This document shows positions 19,036 through 27,973 of a stretch of DNA of 64,000 nt, in pieces (the stretch's first letter is position 1; every line of letters begins with the position of its first letter). The stretch is from the NCBI RefSeq assembly GCF_000523235.1, contig NZ_CP006850.1, positions 8,184,001 to 8,248,000 on the forward strand. The letters run 5' to 3'. Source of the stretch: Nocardia nova SH22a. Its GTDB lineage: Bacteria; Actinomycetota; Actinomycetes; Mycobacteriales; Mycobacteriaceae. Both the position numbers and the translations under genes were made by a program. The notes below the pieces were generated by a model. It made no database searches and was not told where the DNA came from. It saw only the letters and a program-made list of their open reading frames with translations.

Positions 19036-19545
19036 GTGGATTTCAATGTCGTTGAGCGCCACGAGACGCTGGTAGCGGGCACGGTCCTGCGCAGTCCGGC
19101 GCTGGCGGTCGAGGGACCGCGCAGGCAGAAGGTGGAAGAGGCCTGGAAGCGAACGCTGGCCCGCCGGTTACCGGGCCCGCCCGCGACGGCCTATGTCGAT
19201 CACGCGCCCGAGATCGGTTCGTATCTCACCCACATCGTCGGCTATCGCTGCGACAGTCTCGACGATCTGCAACCCGGCGATGTGCTGGCCCGGGTCCCGG
19301 CGGCGAAGTTCGCCCGGTTCCTGCGCACCGGTGACGATCTGGGCGACACCATCGTGTCGATCTGGCGCGCGGTGTGGGATCTGGAGGCGGCCGGAGCGCT
19401 GGTCCGGGCGTACACCGGCGATTTCGAGCACTATCCGGATGCCCGCACGGTCGAGGTGTTCGTCGCCCTGGACAGCGATTCGCCGAGCGGCATTCCGGCG
19501 AGCAACGCTGTGGCACAGGGCAATTCCATCGCCGAGAGCAGGTAG
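19036..19545 (+). CDS. GyrI-like / effector-binding domain protein
   Basis: A 169-residue protein that looks like a stand-alone GyrI-like small-molecule-binding (SOUL/AraC effector-binding) domain with no DNA-binding part. Features are the strand pattern around ETLVAGTVLRSP, IVGYRCDSLDDLQPGDVLARVPAAKFARF and the closing TVEVFVALD. It is a paralogue of the next gene, six bases downstream: both share 'GDV..R.PA..(Y/K)FA.F', 'W.....' and 'VEV.V.LD'. I start it at GTG 19036, preceded by AGGGG. No ligand is suggested by the sequence. Possible roles are ligand sequestration or binding to a partner enzyme; GyrI itself inhibits DNA gyrase in E. coli, which should not be transferred here. Confidence 0.65.
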   Translation: MDFNVVERHETLVAGTVLRSPALAVEGPRRQKVEEAWKRTLARRLPGPPATAYVDHAPEIGSYLTHIVGYRCDSLDDLQPGDVLARVPAAKFARFLRTGDDLGDTIVSIWRAVWDLEAAGALVRAYTGDFEHYPDARTVEVFVALDSDSPSGIPASNAVAQGNSIAESR

Positions 19546-19551
19546 GGACCC

Positions 19552-19977
19552 GTGGACTTCGAAATCGTCACGCTGGAGCCGAGTCTGGTCGGCGGGCTCA
19601 CCGTCCCGCTCGCCGGACGCGAGGTGACCGCCCGCGATCTGGATCTGGTGAACTTCACCTGGGACCGCTACCTGTCCCGGGAGAAGGACGTCCCCCGGGT
19701 CGCGGCCTACATCGGCCAGGACGACCACGCCGTCGCCGTCCTGGGCTACGAGCTGAGCGATCTCGGCGATCTCGACACCGGCGACGTGATCACCCGCATC
19801 CCCGCGGGCCGGTACGCCAAGTTCGTCGTCTCCGACAAGCCCTACGACCTGCTCCGCACCGCCTGGGCCAAGGTCGCCAAGGCCGAGAGCTCGGGAACCA
19901 TCACCCGCTCCCACGCCGCGGAAGTCGAGCGCTACACCGGCCCCACTTCCGTCGAGGTGTACGTCTCACTGGACTGA
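19552..19977 (+). CDS. GyrI-like / effector-binding domain protein (second copy)
   Basis: A 141-residue paralogue of the preceding protein, GTG start six bases after its stop, hence co-translated. It keeps the same fold cues (GYELSDLGDLDTGDVITRIPAGRYAKF and the ending SVEVYVSLD) but lacks the ~20-residue C-terminal tail of copy one. The pair sits between a PBP gene and ino1 and is convergent with ino1, separated by a perfect palindrome. Two copies in tandem suggest heteromer formation or ligand diversification. Function unknown. Confidence 0.65.
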   Translation: MDFEIVTLEPSLVGGLTVPLAGREVTARDLDLVNFTWDRYLSREKDVPRVAAYIGQDDHAVAVLGYELSDLGDLDTGDVITRIPAGRYAKFVVSDKPYDLLRTAWAKVAKAESSGTITRSHAAEVERYTGPTSVEVYVSLD

Positions 19978-19984
19978 ACAACGA

Positions 19985-20028
19985 AACAGGGCTGGGCCGC
20001 ACGGAATTCCGTGCGGCCCAGCCCTGTT
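19985..20028. terminator. Perfect 44-bp palindromic bidirectional terminator
   Basis: Bases 19985-20028 form a perfect palindrome centred on GGAATTCC, with 22 bp per arm. It lies between the convergent stops at 19977 and 20042. A strong hairpin for both strands; with no unpaired loop the tip must open a few pairs. Confidence 0.75.
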
Positions 20029-20041
20029 CGGTCGCGAAACC

Positions 20042-21142
20042 TTACTCGGCGCCGATGATGAACGCTTCCAGCTGGGTGCGGGCGACGTCGTCGGCCAGCT
20101 GCTTCGGCGGGGACTTCATCAGGTAGGCCGAGGCCGGGATGACCGGTCCGCCGATGCCGCGGTCCTTGGCGATCTTGGCCGCGCGCACCGCGTCGATGAT
20201 GATGCCGGCCGAGTTCGGCGAGTCCCAGACCTCGAGCTTGTACTCGAGGTTCAGCGGAACGTCACCGAAGGCACGGCCCTCGAGGCGGACGTAGGCCCAC
20301 TTGCGGTCGTCCAGCCAGCCGACGTGATCGGACGGGCCGATGTGCACATCGTTGGCGCCCAGTTCCTTCTTCAGGTTGCTGGTGACGGCCTGGGTCTTGG
20401 AGATCTTCTTGGACTCCAGGCGCTCGCGCTCGAGCATGTTCTTGAAGTCCATGTTGCCGCCGACGTTGAGCTGCATGGTGCGGTCGAGCTGCACGCCGCG
20501 GTCCTCGAACAGCTTGGCCATCACGCGGTGGGTGATGGTCGCGCCGACCTGGCTCTTGATGTCGTCACCGACGATCGGCACACCGGCGTCGACGAACTTC
20601 TGCGCCCAGGCCGGGTCGGAGGCGATGAAGACGGGCAGCGCGTTCACGAATGCGACATTGGCGTCGATGGCACACTGCGCGTAGAACTTGTCGGCGTCTT
20701 CCGAACCGACGGGCAGGTACGAAACCAGGACATCGACCTGGGCGTCCTTCAGCGCCTGCACCACGTCGACCGGGTCGGCCTCGGACAGCTCGATGGTCTG
20801 CGCGTAGTACTTGCCGATGCCGTCGAGGGTCGGGCCCCGCTGCACGGTGACGCCGGTGGGCGGCACATCGGAGATCTTGATCGTGTTGTTCTCGCTGGCG
20901 AAGATCGCGTCGGACAGGTCGAAGCCGACCTTCTTGGCGTCGACGTCGAACGCCGCGACGAACTTCACATCGCGCACGTGGTACTGCCCGAACTTGACGT
21001 GCATGAGGCCGGGCACGGTCGCGTTCTCGTCCGCGTCCTTGTAGTACTGCACGCCCTGGACCAGCGAAGAGGCACAGTTGCCCACGCCGACGATGGCCAC
21101 GCGAATCTCAGCAGCCGGGTTGACATCACTCATGGCCGACAT
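20042..21142 (-). CDS. ino1: Inositol-3-phosphate synthase
   Basis: A 366-residue enzyme (363 from the alternative ATG at 21133) that converts glucose 6-phosphate to inositol 3-phosphate with NAD+, the first step toward phosphatidylinositol, PIMs, lipoarabinomannan and mycothiol. It is near-identical in pattern to mycobacterial Ino1: [13 protein letters not shown] (Rossmann loop), [20 protein letters not shown] block near 185 and the catalytic 'NVGGNMDF' and '[11 protein letters not shown]' regions. The padR stop lies inside its 5' end, so padR-ino1 are overlapping and co-transcribed, as Rv0047c-Rv0046c are. GAGGGA sits near both candidate ATG codons. A perfect palindrome downstream terminates it. 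The PadR palindrome at 21737-21757 probably controls it. Confidence 0.93.
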   Translation of the reverse strand: MSAMSDVNPAAEIRVAIVGVGNCASSLVQGVQYYKDADENATVPGLMHVKFGQYHVRDVKFVAAFDVDAKKVGFDLSDAIFASENNTIKISDVPPTGVTVQRGPTLDGIGKYYAQTIELSEADPVDVVQALKDAQVDVLVSYLPVGSEDADKFYAQCAIDANVAFVNALPVFIASDPAWAQKFVDAGVPIVGDDIKSQVGATITHRVMAKLFEDRGVQLDRTMQLNVGGNMDFKNMLERERLESKKISKTQAVTSNLKKELGANDVHIGPSDHVGWLDDRKWAYVRLEGRAFGDVPLNLEYKLEVWDSPNSAGIIIDAVRAAKIAKDRGIGGPVIPASAYLMKSPPKQLADDVARTQLEAFIIGAE

Positions 21143-21683
21143 TTCCCTCTTTCTGTGGTGCCGCCTTCATTGATTGCTCCGCTGCAATCAACTCGTTGAG
21201 CCAGCGCACTTCGCGCTCGCTTGATTCGAGACCGAGTTGATGGAGCTGGCGGGTGTAGCGATCCAGCGTTCCGCTGGCACGTTTGATCGCCTCCCGCAGT
21301 CCTTCTCGGCGCTCCTCGACCTGCCGTCTTCTGCCCTCGAGGATCCGCATCCGCGCTTCGGCGGGGGTGCGGTTGAAGAAGGCGAGATGAACGCCGAAGC
21401 CGTCATCGGTGTAGTTCTGCGGACCGGTGTCGGCGAGCAGTTCACTGAACCGCTCGCGACCCGGTTCGGTCAGTTGGTAGACCCGGCGGGCCCGGCGGGT
21501 GACCGCGCCGGCCGGACTCTCCTCGGCGAGCAGACCGTCGGCCTGCATGCGCCGCAACGTCGGGTACAGCGACCCGTAGGAGAAAGCCCGGAATGGTCCC
21601 AACAGGCCCGTCAACCGTTTGCGCAGCTCGTAGCCGTGCATGGGTGACTCCAGGAGCAGCCCGAGAATCGCCAACTCGAGCAC
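21126..21683 (-). CDS. PadR-family transcriptional regulator
   Basis: A 185-residue PadR repressor. The N-terminal winged helix has [20 protein letters not shown], the recognition segment [16 protein letters not shown] and wing 'GRERFSELL'. The C-terminal half (~110-175) is a helical dimerisation coiled coil. AGGAGG eight bases before the GTG at 21683 decides that start over the GTG at 21692. Its 3' end overlaps ino1. It is the positional homologue of M. tuberculosis Rv0047c. A perfect 21-bp dyad lies between it and the divergent DUF5318-ponA1 genes, its likely binding site and thus autoregulation plus ino1 control. The effector is unknown. Confidence 0.87.
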   Translation of the reverse strand: MLELAILGLLLESPMHGYELRKRLTGLLGPFRAFSYGSLYPTLRRMQADGLLAEESPAGAVTRRARRVYQLTEPGRERFSELLADTGPQNYTDDGFGVHLAFFNRTPAEARMRILEGRRRQVEERREGLREAIKRASGTLDRYTRQLHQLGLESSEREVRWLNELIAAEQSMKAAPQKEGNVGHE

Positions 21684-21736
21684 GGGCCTCACCTCCTGAC
21701 GTATTGAACAGACCTAACCGATGGATGCGATTGCCA

Positions 21737-21757
21737 ACTATATCGGACCGATATAGT
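21737..21757. promoter_or_regulatory. Perfect palindrome, likely PadR operator
   Basis: ACTATATCGG-A-CCGATATAGT: perfect 10-bp arms about one central base, AT-rich in a GC-rich background. It lies 53 bases upstream of the padR start and 70 bases upstream of the DUF5318 start, so it can act on both directions. Confidence 0.75.
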
Positions 21758-21827
21758 GAACGGAAAGGAAGGTGCTCCTTCTCTCCGTGGCATGCCGAGC
21801 CCCGGCCGACGCAAGTACTCTGGGTTC

Positions 21828-22238
21828 GTGCGAATTCAGCGGCAGGTGGTCGACTATGCGCTCCGGCGCAGGTCGCTGCTGGCCGATGTCTATGCGGGCC
21901 GCGTGGCCGTCGCCGAAGTATGTGATGCGAATCCGTATCTCCTGCGGGCGGCGAAATTCCACGGGCGGGGGAGCGAGGTCACATGTCCGATCTGCCGAAG
22001 AGAACAGCTCACGCTCGTATCGTGGGTCTACGGCGACGGATTGGGACCGGTCGCGGGTTCCGCTAGAACCCCAGAAGAACTGGTGCGGCTGGCCGAGACT
22101 CGCGAAGAGTTCTCGGTGCACGTGGTCGAGGTGTGCCGGACCTGTAGTTGGAATCATCTGGTGCAGTCCTATGTGCTGGGGCACACCCCGGCACCGCGGC
22201 GTCGCCGTAACGGCGCCCGCCGGACCGCGGCCGAATGA
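21828..22238 (+). CDS. DUF5318 family protein
   Basis: A 136-residue protein, almost exactly the length of Rv0049, which sits in the same place before ponA1 in M. tuberculosis. Two Cys pairs, CPICRRE and VCRTCSWNH, suggest a zinc-ribbon-like metal site; the C-terminus is Arg-rich. I chose GTG 21828 (MRIQRQVVDYALRRRS) because it starts the conserved region; an upstream ATG at 21756 would overlap the PadR palindrome. Function unknown. The conserved place before ponA1 hints at a link with wall synthesis or with a nucleic-acid-binding role, but neither is shown. Confidence 0.8.
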   Translation: MRIQRQVVDYALRRRSLLADVYAGRVAVAEVCDANPYLLRAAKFHGRGSEVTCPICRREQLTLVSWVYGDGLGPVAGSARTPEELVRLAETREEFSVHVVEVCRTCSWNHLVQSYVLGHTPAPRRRRNGARRTAAE

Positions 22239-22345
22239 CAGGCACACTCGACTGAGATGCGGAGCGGTTCCCCGACCGGCCGGAGTAGGCCGGGCGCGCC
22301 CGCACAGAGCTATCCGGACCGTATCGAGTTATGGAGATCCAGGCT

Positions 22346-25231
22346 GTGACTTCGCCTCACGACGATGGACCGAACGGCGGTCGGCCCCCGCGCGGCCCGC
22401 AACCCGGACCCGGTGGGCAACCGCCGCGGCCGGGCGGCGGCACCCCGCCGGGAGCCCGGCCGCTACCGCCGCGTCGCCAGGCACCGCCCTCGGGGCCGGT
22501 CGGCAGGCCGGGCCCGCGCGGCGGACAGCCGCCGAACGCCCCCGGCGGTCAGCCACCCGGCCCGGCGGGCGGACCGCCGCGTCGCCCCGGCCCGCCGCCG
22601 GGCGATCGCAAGCCCCCGATGCGCGGTCCGGGCGGGCCCCCGCCGCGAACGGGCGGACAGCCCACCGTCCGCGGCGGACAGCCGAATCCGGCCGGTGGTC
22701 CCCGTCGCCCCGGAGCACCGGGCGGTGCGCAGTCCACCCAGAAGATCGCCAAACCCGGTGAGGGCGCCCAGAAACCGCAGGCGACCCAGAAGATCTCCGG
22801 CGGCACACTCGGCGAGGCGATGGCACAGCGGACCCAGCGTTCGAGTGCGGCCAATCGCTCGGCGCCGGGTGGCGCGGGCTCCCGGCCGGGGTCCGGTCCC
22901 GGGAATCGGCGTGCCGGCGCCGGGGGCACTCCGCCGTCGGGACCGCCGCCCCGCAAGGGCAACGGCGGCGGCGGGAGCGGTTCGGGCGGTAAAGGCTCGA
23001 AGGGCAAGAAGAAATCGCCGTGGCGCATCGTGCGCCGGGTGATCTATGTCCTGGTGGCATTGGCCATCGTGGTGCCCAGCGCGGTCTTCCTGATCGCGTA
23101 CACGACGGTGTCTATTCCCCAGCCGGGCGATCTCAAAACCAACCAGGTCGCCACGATCCTGGCCTCCGACGGCACCTCGGTCATCAGCAAAATCGTTCCG
23201 CCGCAGGGCAACCGGACCGATGTCACGATCGACCAGATCCCGCCGCACGTGCGCAATGCCGTGATCGCGGCCGAGGACCGGGACTTCTACAGCAATCCCG
23301 GCTTCTCGATCTCCGGTTTCGTCCGCGCGGCGCGCGACAACGTGCTGGGCAAGGACAGCGCCGGTGGTGGTTCGACGATCACCCAGCAGTACGTCAAGAA
23401 CTCCATGGTCGGCAATCAGCACTCGCTCAGCCGTAAGATGCGCGAGCTGGTGATCTCGGCGAAGATGGCGCGGCAGTGGAGTAAGAACGACATCCTCACC
23501 GCGTATCTGAACACCATTCCGTTCGGGCGCGGCACCTTCGGTATCGACGCCGCGGCACATGCCTACTTCGACAAGCCGGTCGAACAGCTGACCGTCGAAG
23601 AAGGCGCGATGCTGGCCGCCACCATCCAGCAGCCCTACGGCCTGGATCCGGAGAACAATCCGAAGGGCGCCGAGGCGCGCTGGAACTATGTGCTCGACGG
23701 CATGGTCGCCGGCGGTAATCTGCCCCAGCCCGATCGCGCCAAGATGGTGTACCCCAAGGTGCAACCGTCCGAGTCGAACAAAGACGATTCCAATCCGCAG
23801 GAGCCCGGCTCGAACGGCCTGATCAAACGACAGGTCATGTCGGAGCTCTCGGAGGCGGGCATCACCGAGTCGCAGATCAACAAAGAGGGTCTGCAGATCA
23901 CCACGACGATCGATCAGAAGGCCCAGCAGGCGGCGGTCGACTCGGTGCACAAGAACATGCAGGGCGAGCGCGACGAGGTCCGTACGGCGGTCGTCTCGGT
24001 CGATCCGAAATCCGGTGCGGTGCGCGCCTATTACGGCGGTGACGACGGCCAGGGCTGGGACTTCGCGAATGCGGGCCTGCAGTCCGGTTCGACGTTCAAG
24101 GTCTTCGGCCTGGCCGAGAATCTCGAACTCGGCAAGCCGCTGTCGACCATGTACGACAGTTCGGATCTCACCGTCAACGGCATCAAGATCACCAATGCCG
24201 AGGGTGAGACCTGTGGCACCTGCACCATCGCCGAGGCCCTGAAGCGGTCGCTGAACACCAGCTTCTACCGCATGGAACTCGATATGCCGAACGGCCCGCA
24301 GAAGATCGCCGCGATGGCACACAAGATGGGTATTCCCGACACGATTCCGGGCGTCGGCCAGACCCTGACCGAGCCGGACGGCTCGGGCCCCAACAACGGC
24401 ATCATCCTGGGCCAGTACCAGGTCCGCCCGCTGGATATGGCCTCGGCCTACGGCACCATCGCGGCCTCGGGCATGTACCACAAACCGCACTTCGTCGAGA
24501 AGGTCGTCACCGCCGACGGCCAGGTGCTTCTCGACCGCGGGACACCGGCCGGGGAACAGCGCATCACTCCTGCGGTCGCGGACAACCTCAGCTCGGCGAT
24601 GCAGCCGATCGCGGCGTCCTCGCGCAATCACGGCCTCGCCGGTGGGCGCCTGTCCGGCTCCAAGACCGGTACCACCCAGCTCGGCGACACCGGCCAGAAC
24701 AAGGACGCGTGGATGATCGGCTTCACGCCGTCGCTGTCCACCGCGGTGTGGGTCGGTACCGCGGACGGTGTCGCGCTGAAGACTCCGGGCGGGGCCATCA
24801 TGTACGGCTCGGGTCTGCCGTCGGACATCTGGAAGGACACCATGGACGGCGCGCTCGAGGGCACGCCGAAGGAGACCTTCCCGAAGCCGGCCGCGATCGG
24901 CGGTCAGGCCGGTGTGCCGTCGTATTCCGCGCCGTACACCGCGCCCAGCACCACCGAGGCCTATCAGCCGCCGGTGGAGGTCAAGCCGACGCAGGTGGAG
25001 ATCCTGCCGGGTATCACCATTCCGGTGCCGGGTCTGCGGCCGAATCCGCGCTCACAGCCGCAGGGCCAGCAGCAGTCACAGGATTCCGGGCCGATGCCGG
25101 GCCAGCCGGTGGCACCCGCCGACGGTTCCTCGCCCACCGCCACGAATCCCGATGAGAGCAGTGGCAATTCACGAAACGAACGGCCCGGCGCCCACGGCTA
25201 CAACGACGGCACCGGGACAGGGGACCGTTAG
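22346..25231 (+). CDS. ponA1: Bifunctional penicillin-binding protein PonA1 homologue
   Basis: A 961-residue class A PBP, positional and sequence homologue of Rv0050. The first ~225 residues are an extreme Pro/Gly/Arg-rich cytoplasmic tail, followed by one helix (~232-255), the GT51 transglycosylase (AEDRDFY ~309; GGGSTITQQYVKN), and the transpeptidase with SxxK in SGSTFKVF (~581), SLN in RSLNTSF and KTG in SKTGTTQLG (~773). A Pro/Gln/Ser-rich tail of ~120 residues closes it. GGAG nine bases before GTG 22346 favours this start over ATG 22331, which has none. Polar elongation and division are its known roles in mycobacteria. A 68-bp tract is identical to the paralogue at 16625-18922. Confidence 0.9.
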   Translation: MTSPHDDGPNGGRPPRGPQPGPGGQPPRPGGGTPPGARPLPPRRQAPPSGPVGRPGPRGGQPPNAPGGQPPGPAGGPPRRPGPPPGDRKPPMRGPGGPPPRTGGQPTVRGGQPNPAGGPRRPGAPGGAQSTQKIAKPGEGAQKPQATQKISGGTLGEAMAQRTQRSSAANRSAPGGAGSRPGSGPGNRRAGAGGTPPSGPPPRKGNGGGGSGSGGKGSKGKKKSPWRIVRRVIYVLVALAIVVPSAVFLIAYTTVSIPQPGDLKTNQVATILASDGTSVISKIVPPQGNRTDVTIDQIPPHVRNAVIAAEDRDFYSNPGFSISGFVRAARDNVLGKDSAGGGSTITQQYVKNSMVGNQHSLSRKMRELVISAKMARQWSKNDILTAYLNTIPFGRGTFGIDAAAHAYFDKPVEQLTVEEGAMLAATIQQPYGLDPENNPKGAEARWNYVLDGMVAGGNLPQPDRAKMVYPKVQPSESNKDDSNPQEPGSNGLIKRQVMSELSEAGITESQINKEGLQITTTIDQKAQQAAVDSVHKNMQGERDEVRTAVVSVDPKSGAVRAYYGGDDGQGWDFANAGLQSGSTFKVFGLAENLELGKPLSTMYDSSDLTVNGIKITNAEGETCGTCTIAEALKRSLNTSFYRMELDMPNGPQKIAAMAHKMGIPDTIPGVGQTLTEPDGSGPNNGIILGQYQVRPLDMASAYGTIAASGMYHKPHFVEKVVTADGQVLLDRGTPAGEQRITPAVADNLSSAMQPIAASSRNHGLAGGRLSGSKTGTTQLGDTGQNKDAWMIGFTPSLSTAVWVGTADGVALKTPGGAIMYGSGLPSDIWKDTMDGALEGTPKETFPKPAAIGGQAGVPSYSAPYTAPSTTEAYQPPVEVKPTQVEILPGITIPVPGLRPNPRSQPQGQQQSQDSGPMPGQPVAPADGSSPTATNPDESSGNSRNERPGAHGYNDGTGTGDR
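24677..24744 (+). repeat. 68-bp tract identical to 18443-18510
   Basis: Second copy of the perfect 68-bp match within the transpeptidase domain (KTG region) of the paralogous PBP gene 6.2 kb upstream, in the same orientation. Deletion between direct copies would fuse the two PBP genes and remove ino1. Confidence 0.75.
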
Positions 25232-25260
25232 CCCGGCCCGCACCGGTAGCCTCGGGTGAC

Positions 25261-26979
25261 GTGAGTGAACAACAGCCGGTGGCGGCATCGACGTTCGGTG
25301 ACGAAGGCGTCGATACCGCCACCGGTTTCGTCTCCGCGGCCCCCGCGGCGGCCGATTCGCGATCGAACGGCCGCCGGGACAAGCCCAGCCGCACCGATTC
25401 GCTGACCGCGCAGGCCAGCAGTGTCATCGGCGGTCCGGTCGGCGATCACGCACTGATCGGCCGGACCCGGTTCTGGACTCCGCTGCGGATCCTGCTGGCC
25501 TTCGCCGTCGTCTTCCTCGCCTTCGGCTGGGCCGGTAAGGCCGGTTGCATCCAGCAGACCACCACCTCCGACGGACATCGCACGCTGGACTGGAACAACG
25601 GCCGCCAGTACGTGGCCATGTGCTATTCGGACACGGTGCCGCTCTACGGCGCCGAACATCTGGACGAAGGCGCGTTCCCGTACAAGAAGAAGTGGGTCGA
25701 CACCGGCGCCGACGGCAAACTCGAGAACCGGTACATGGAGTATCCGGTGCTGTCGGGTCTCTACCAGTACGTGTCGATGGAAATCACCAATGTCTGGCTG
25801 GCCCTGCCACTTCCGAGCGCACTACCGGTGGTGGTGTATTTCGACGTCGTGGCGGTGGGCCTGGCGATGGCCTGGCTGGTCACGGTCTGGGCCTCGGCGA
25901 TGCTGGCGGGGCGGCGGATCTGGGATGCCGCGCTGATCGCGCTGTCACCACTGGTTCTGGTACACATCTTCACCAATTTCGACGCACTGGCAACGGCTTT
26001 CGCGGCCACCGGACTGCTCGCCTGGGCACGGCGACGCCCGGTACTGGCCGGTGTGCTGCTGGGGCTGGGCGGCGCGGCCAAACTGTATCCGCTGCTGCTG
26101 CTCGGCCCGATCGTGGTGCTGTGCCTGCGCGCCGACGGCCGGGACGGATTGCCGGGCCTGCGAGAACAGCTGCGCCGCAACGGAAACAATGTGATCGGCG
26201 CGCTGCGCGACTATCTGGCCGGCGCCCGGATCAGCCCGATGCGCGCCGCCATGGTGGCGGTGGTGTCGGCGGGCCTGGCCTGGCTGGTGGTCAATCTGCC
26301 GATCGCCGTGCCGTTCACCGACGGCTGGTGGGAGTTCTTCCGGCTCAACAGCCACCGCCACGCCGATCCGGACTCGCTGTACAACGTGATCACGTCGTTC
26401 ACCGGCTGGCCGGGACTCGACGGCCGGATCGGGCCGGCGGAGACCCCGACCACGCTGAATACGGTGTCACTGCTGCTGTTCGCGGCCGCGTGCGCGGTGA
26501 TCGCCTACATCGCCCTCACCGCCGCTCGCCGCCCGCGCGTCGCCCAGCTGGCCTTCCTCGTGGTCGCTGCGTTCCTGCTGACCAACAAGGTGTGGAGTCC
26601 GCAGTATTCGCTGTGGCTGGTGCCGCTGGCGGTGCTGGCCCTGCCGCATCGGCGGATCCTGCTGGCGTGGATGACGGTCGACGCGCTGGTGTGGTTCCCG
26701 CGCATGTACTACTACCTGGGCACCGACGACAAAGGCGTCCCCGAGCAGTGGTTCACGGCCGCGGTCCTGATCCGCGATCTCGCGGTCATCGGCCTGTGCG
26801 CGCTGATCGTCCGCCAGATCTACCGGCCCGAACTGGATCCGGTGCGCCGGGACGGCATCGACGACCCGGTCGGCGGCATCCTCGACCGTGCCCCGGACCC
26901 GATACTGCCGTGGTTGCCCCCGGCATTGCGTCCCCGGTCGCCGATGGTCACGGGGACTCGGAGCAGACAGCCCGCCTGA
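25261..26979 (+). CDS. GT87-type (DUF2029) membrane mannosyltransferase-like protein
   Basis: A 572-residue multi-spanning protein with about 10-12 helices after an ~80-residue polar N-terminus. It is the counterpart of Rv0051, downstream of ponA1. GT87 enzymes are polyprenyl-phosphate-mannose-dependent alpha-mannosyltransferases that build PIMs and lipomannan on the outer face of the membrane. An early periplasmic loop holds the CYSD and EYPVLSGL motifs, followed by an 'NFDALATAFAATGL' helix and VWSPQYSLWLVPL. The start GTG is 29 bases after the ponA1 stop, so read-through is likely. A paralogue lies at 29548-30912. The exact acceptor is unknown. Its closeness to ino1 and ponA1 suits an envelope role. 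Confidence 0.8.
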   Translation: MSEQQPVAASTFGDEGVDTATGFVSAAPAAADSRSNGRRDKPSRTDSLTAQASSVIGGPVGDHALIGRTRFWTPLRILLAFAVVFLAFGWAGKAGCIQQTTTSDGHRTLDWNNGRQYVAMCYSDTVPLYGAEHLDEGAFPYKKKWVDTGADGKLENRYMEYPVLSGLYQYVSMEITNVWLALPLPSALPVVVYFDVVAVGLAMAWLVTVWASAMLAGRRIWDAALIALSPLVLVHIFTNFDALATAFAATGLLAWARRRPVLAGVLLGLGGAAKLYPLLLLGPIVVLCLRADGRDGLPGLREQLRRNGNNVIGALRDYLAGARISPMRAAMVAVVSAGLAWLVVNLPIAVPFTDGWWEFFRLNSHRHADPDSLYNVITSFTGWPGLDGRIGPAETPTTLNTVSLLLFAAACAVIAYIALTAARRPRVAQLAFLVVAAFLLTNKVWSPQYSLWLVPLAVLALPHRRILLAWMTVDALVWFPRMYYYLGTDDKGVPEQWFTAAVLIRDLAVIGLCALIVRQIYRPELDPVRRDGIDDPVGGILDRAPDPILPWLPPALRPRSPMVTGTRSRQPA

Positions 26980-27077
26980 CCGCGACGAGCGCGGGAGCGG
27001 CCCACAGAGGTGCACGACCCGCTCGCGGCACGCGGTGTTCACTGGCGGGAAGGGCATGGATGGGTGAGGATCGACCC

Positions 27078-27830
27078 ATGACCACACCGAGTCAGCAGGC
27101 CGACACCTTCCTCGCACTGCACCGTCCGGGCGATCCGGCGATCCTGCCCACCGTCTGGGACGCGTGGTCGGCGAATCTGGTCCAAGCGGCCGGATTCGCC
27201 GCGTTGACGATCGGCAGCCATCCGCTGGCCGACTCGCTGGGCAAGGCCGATCAGGAGGGGATGACCTACCCGGAATCGATGGCCCGCGTCCGGGAGATCA
27301 CCGCCGCCGTCGACATTCCCGTGTCCGTCGACATCGAGTCCGGTTACGGCCTGAAGCCCCCGCAGTTGATCGAGGGACTGCTCGAGGCGGGCGCGGTCGG
27401 ACTGAATATCGAGGATTCGGTGCACAGCGAGGGCGGTCGCCTGCGCGAACCCCAGGAGCATGCCGATTTCGTGGCCGGGCTGCGCCAGGCCGCCGACGCC
27501 GCGGGTGTGCACGTGGTCGTCAACGCCCGCACCGATCTGTTCCTGCGCGAGGACCAGAACACGCCCGATCGGGTCGATCGCGTGCTGGAGCGGATGCGGC
27601 TGGCCGCCGAGTCGGGCGCCGATGTGCTGTATCCGGTGGGCCAGCGGGATCCGGAGATCCTGCGCCGCCTGTGCACCGAACTCCCGCTGCCGGTCAACGC
27701 GATCGGACTTCCCGATCAGGGCGATCGCGCCTGGTTCGCCGAATTGGGCGTAGCCCGAGTGAGTTTCGGTCCCTTCCTGCAGAAGGCCCTGGGCACCGAG
27801 GCCGAACGCCTGCTGCGACGCTGGCACTGA
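27078..27830 (+). CDS. Isocitrate lyase / PEP mutase superfamily enzyme
   Basis: A 250-residue (beta/alpha)8 enzyme of the isocitrate lyase/phosphonomutase superfamily. Typical blocks are 'PTVWDAWSANLVQAAGF', the acidic strand PVSVDIESGYG, GLNIEDS and the catalytic-loop region with VVNARTDLFL. It lacks the long insertions of true isocitrate lyase, and the KKCGH motif of that enzyme is absent, so oxaloacetate decarboxylase- or carboxyvinyl-like lyase chemistry is more plausible. GAGGA eight bases before the ATG at 27078 fixes the start; upstream frame is unrelated. It stands alone, convergent with the DMT exporter gene. Substrate unknown. Confidence 0.8.
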   Translation: MTTPSQQADTFLALHRPGDPAILPTVWDAWSANLVQAAGFAALTIGSHPLADSLGKADQEGMTYPESMARVREITAAVDIPVSVDIESGYGLKPPQLIEGLLEAGAVGLNIEDSVHSEGGRLREPQEHADFVAGLRQAADAAGVHVVVNARTDLFLREDQNTPDRVDRVLERMRLAAESGADVLYPVGQRDPEILRRLCTELPLPVNAIGLPDQGDRAWFAELGVARVSFGPFLQKALGTEAERLLRRWH

Positions 27831-27973
27831 GCGCCCGCCGTATCGGCTCCGATTCGACTCTGTGACAATGGGACTCGCCGATGCCCGTACGCACACGTAT
27901 TCCTGGAAGCCCGAGATGAGCGAGCCGAGGGATTACGCACCGGACGGTCATCGGCTCCGTGTCGCCGAGGCGA

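Noticed and set aside
22463..24631. Minus-strand open frame of 722 codons
   Set aside because: Antisense of ponA1, no recognisable motif, composition of a shadow frame.
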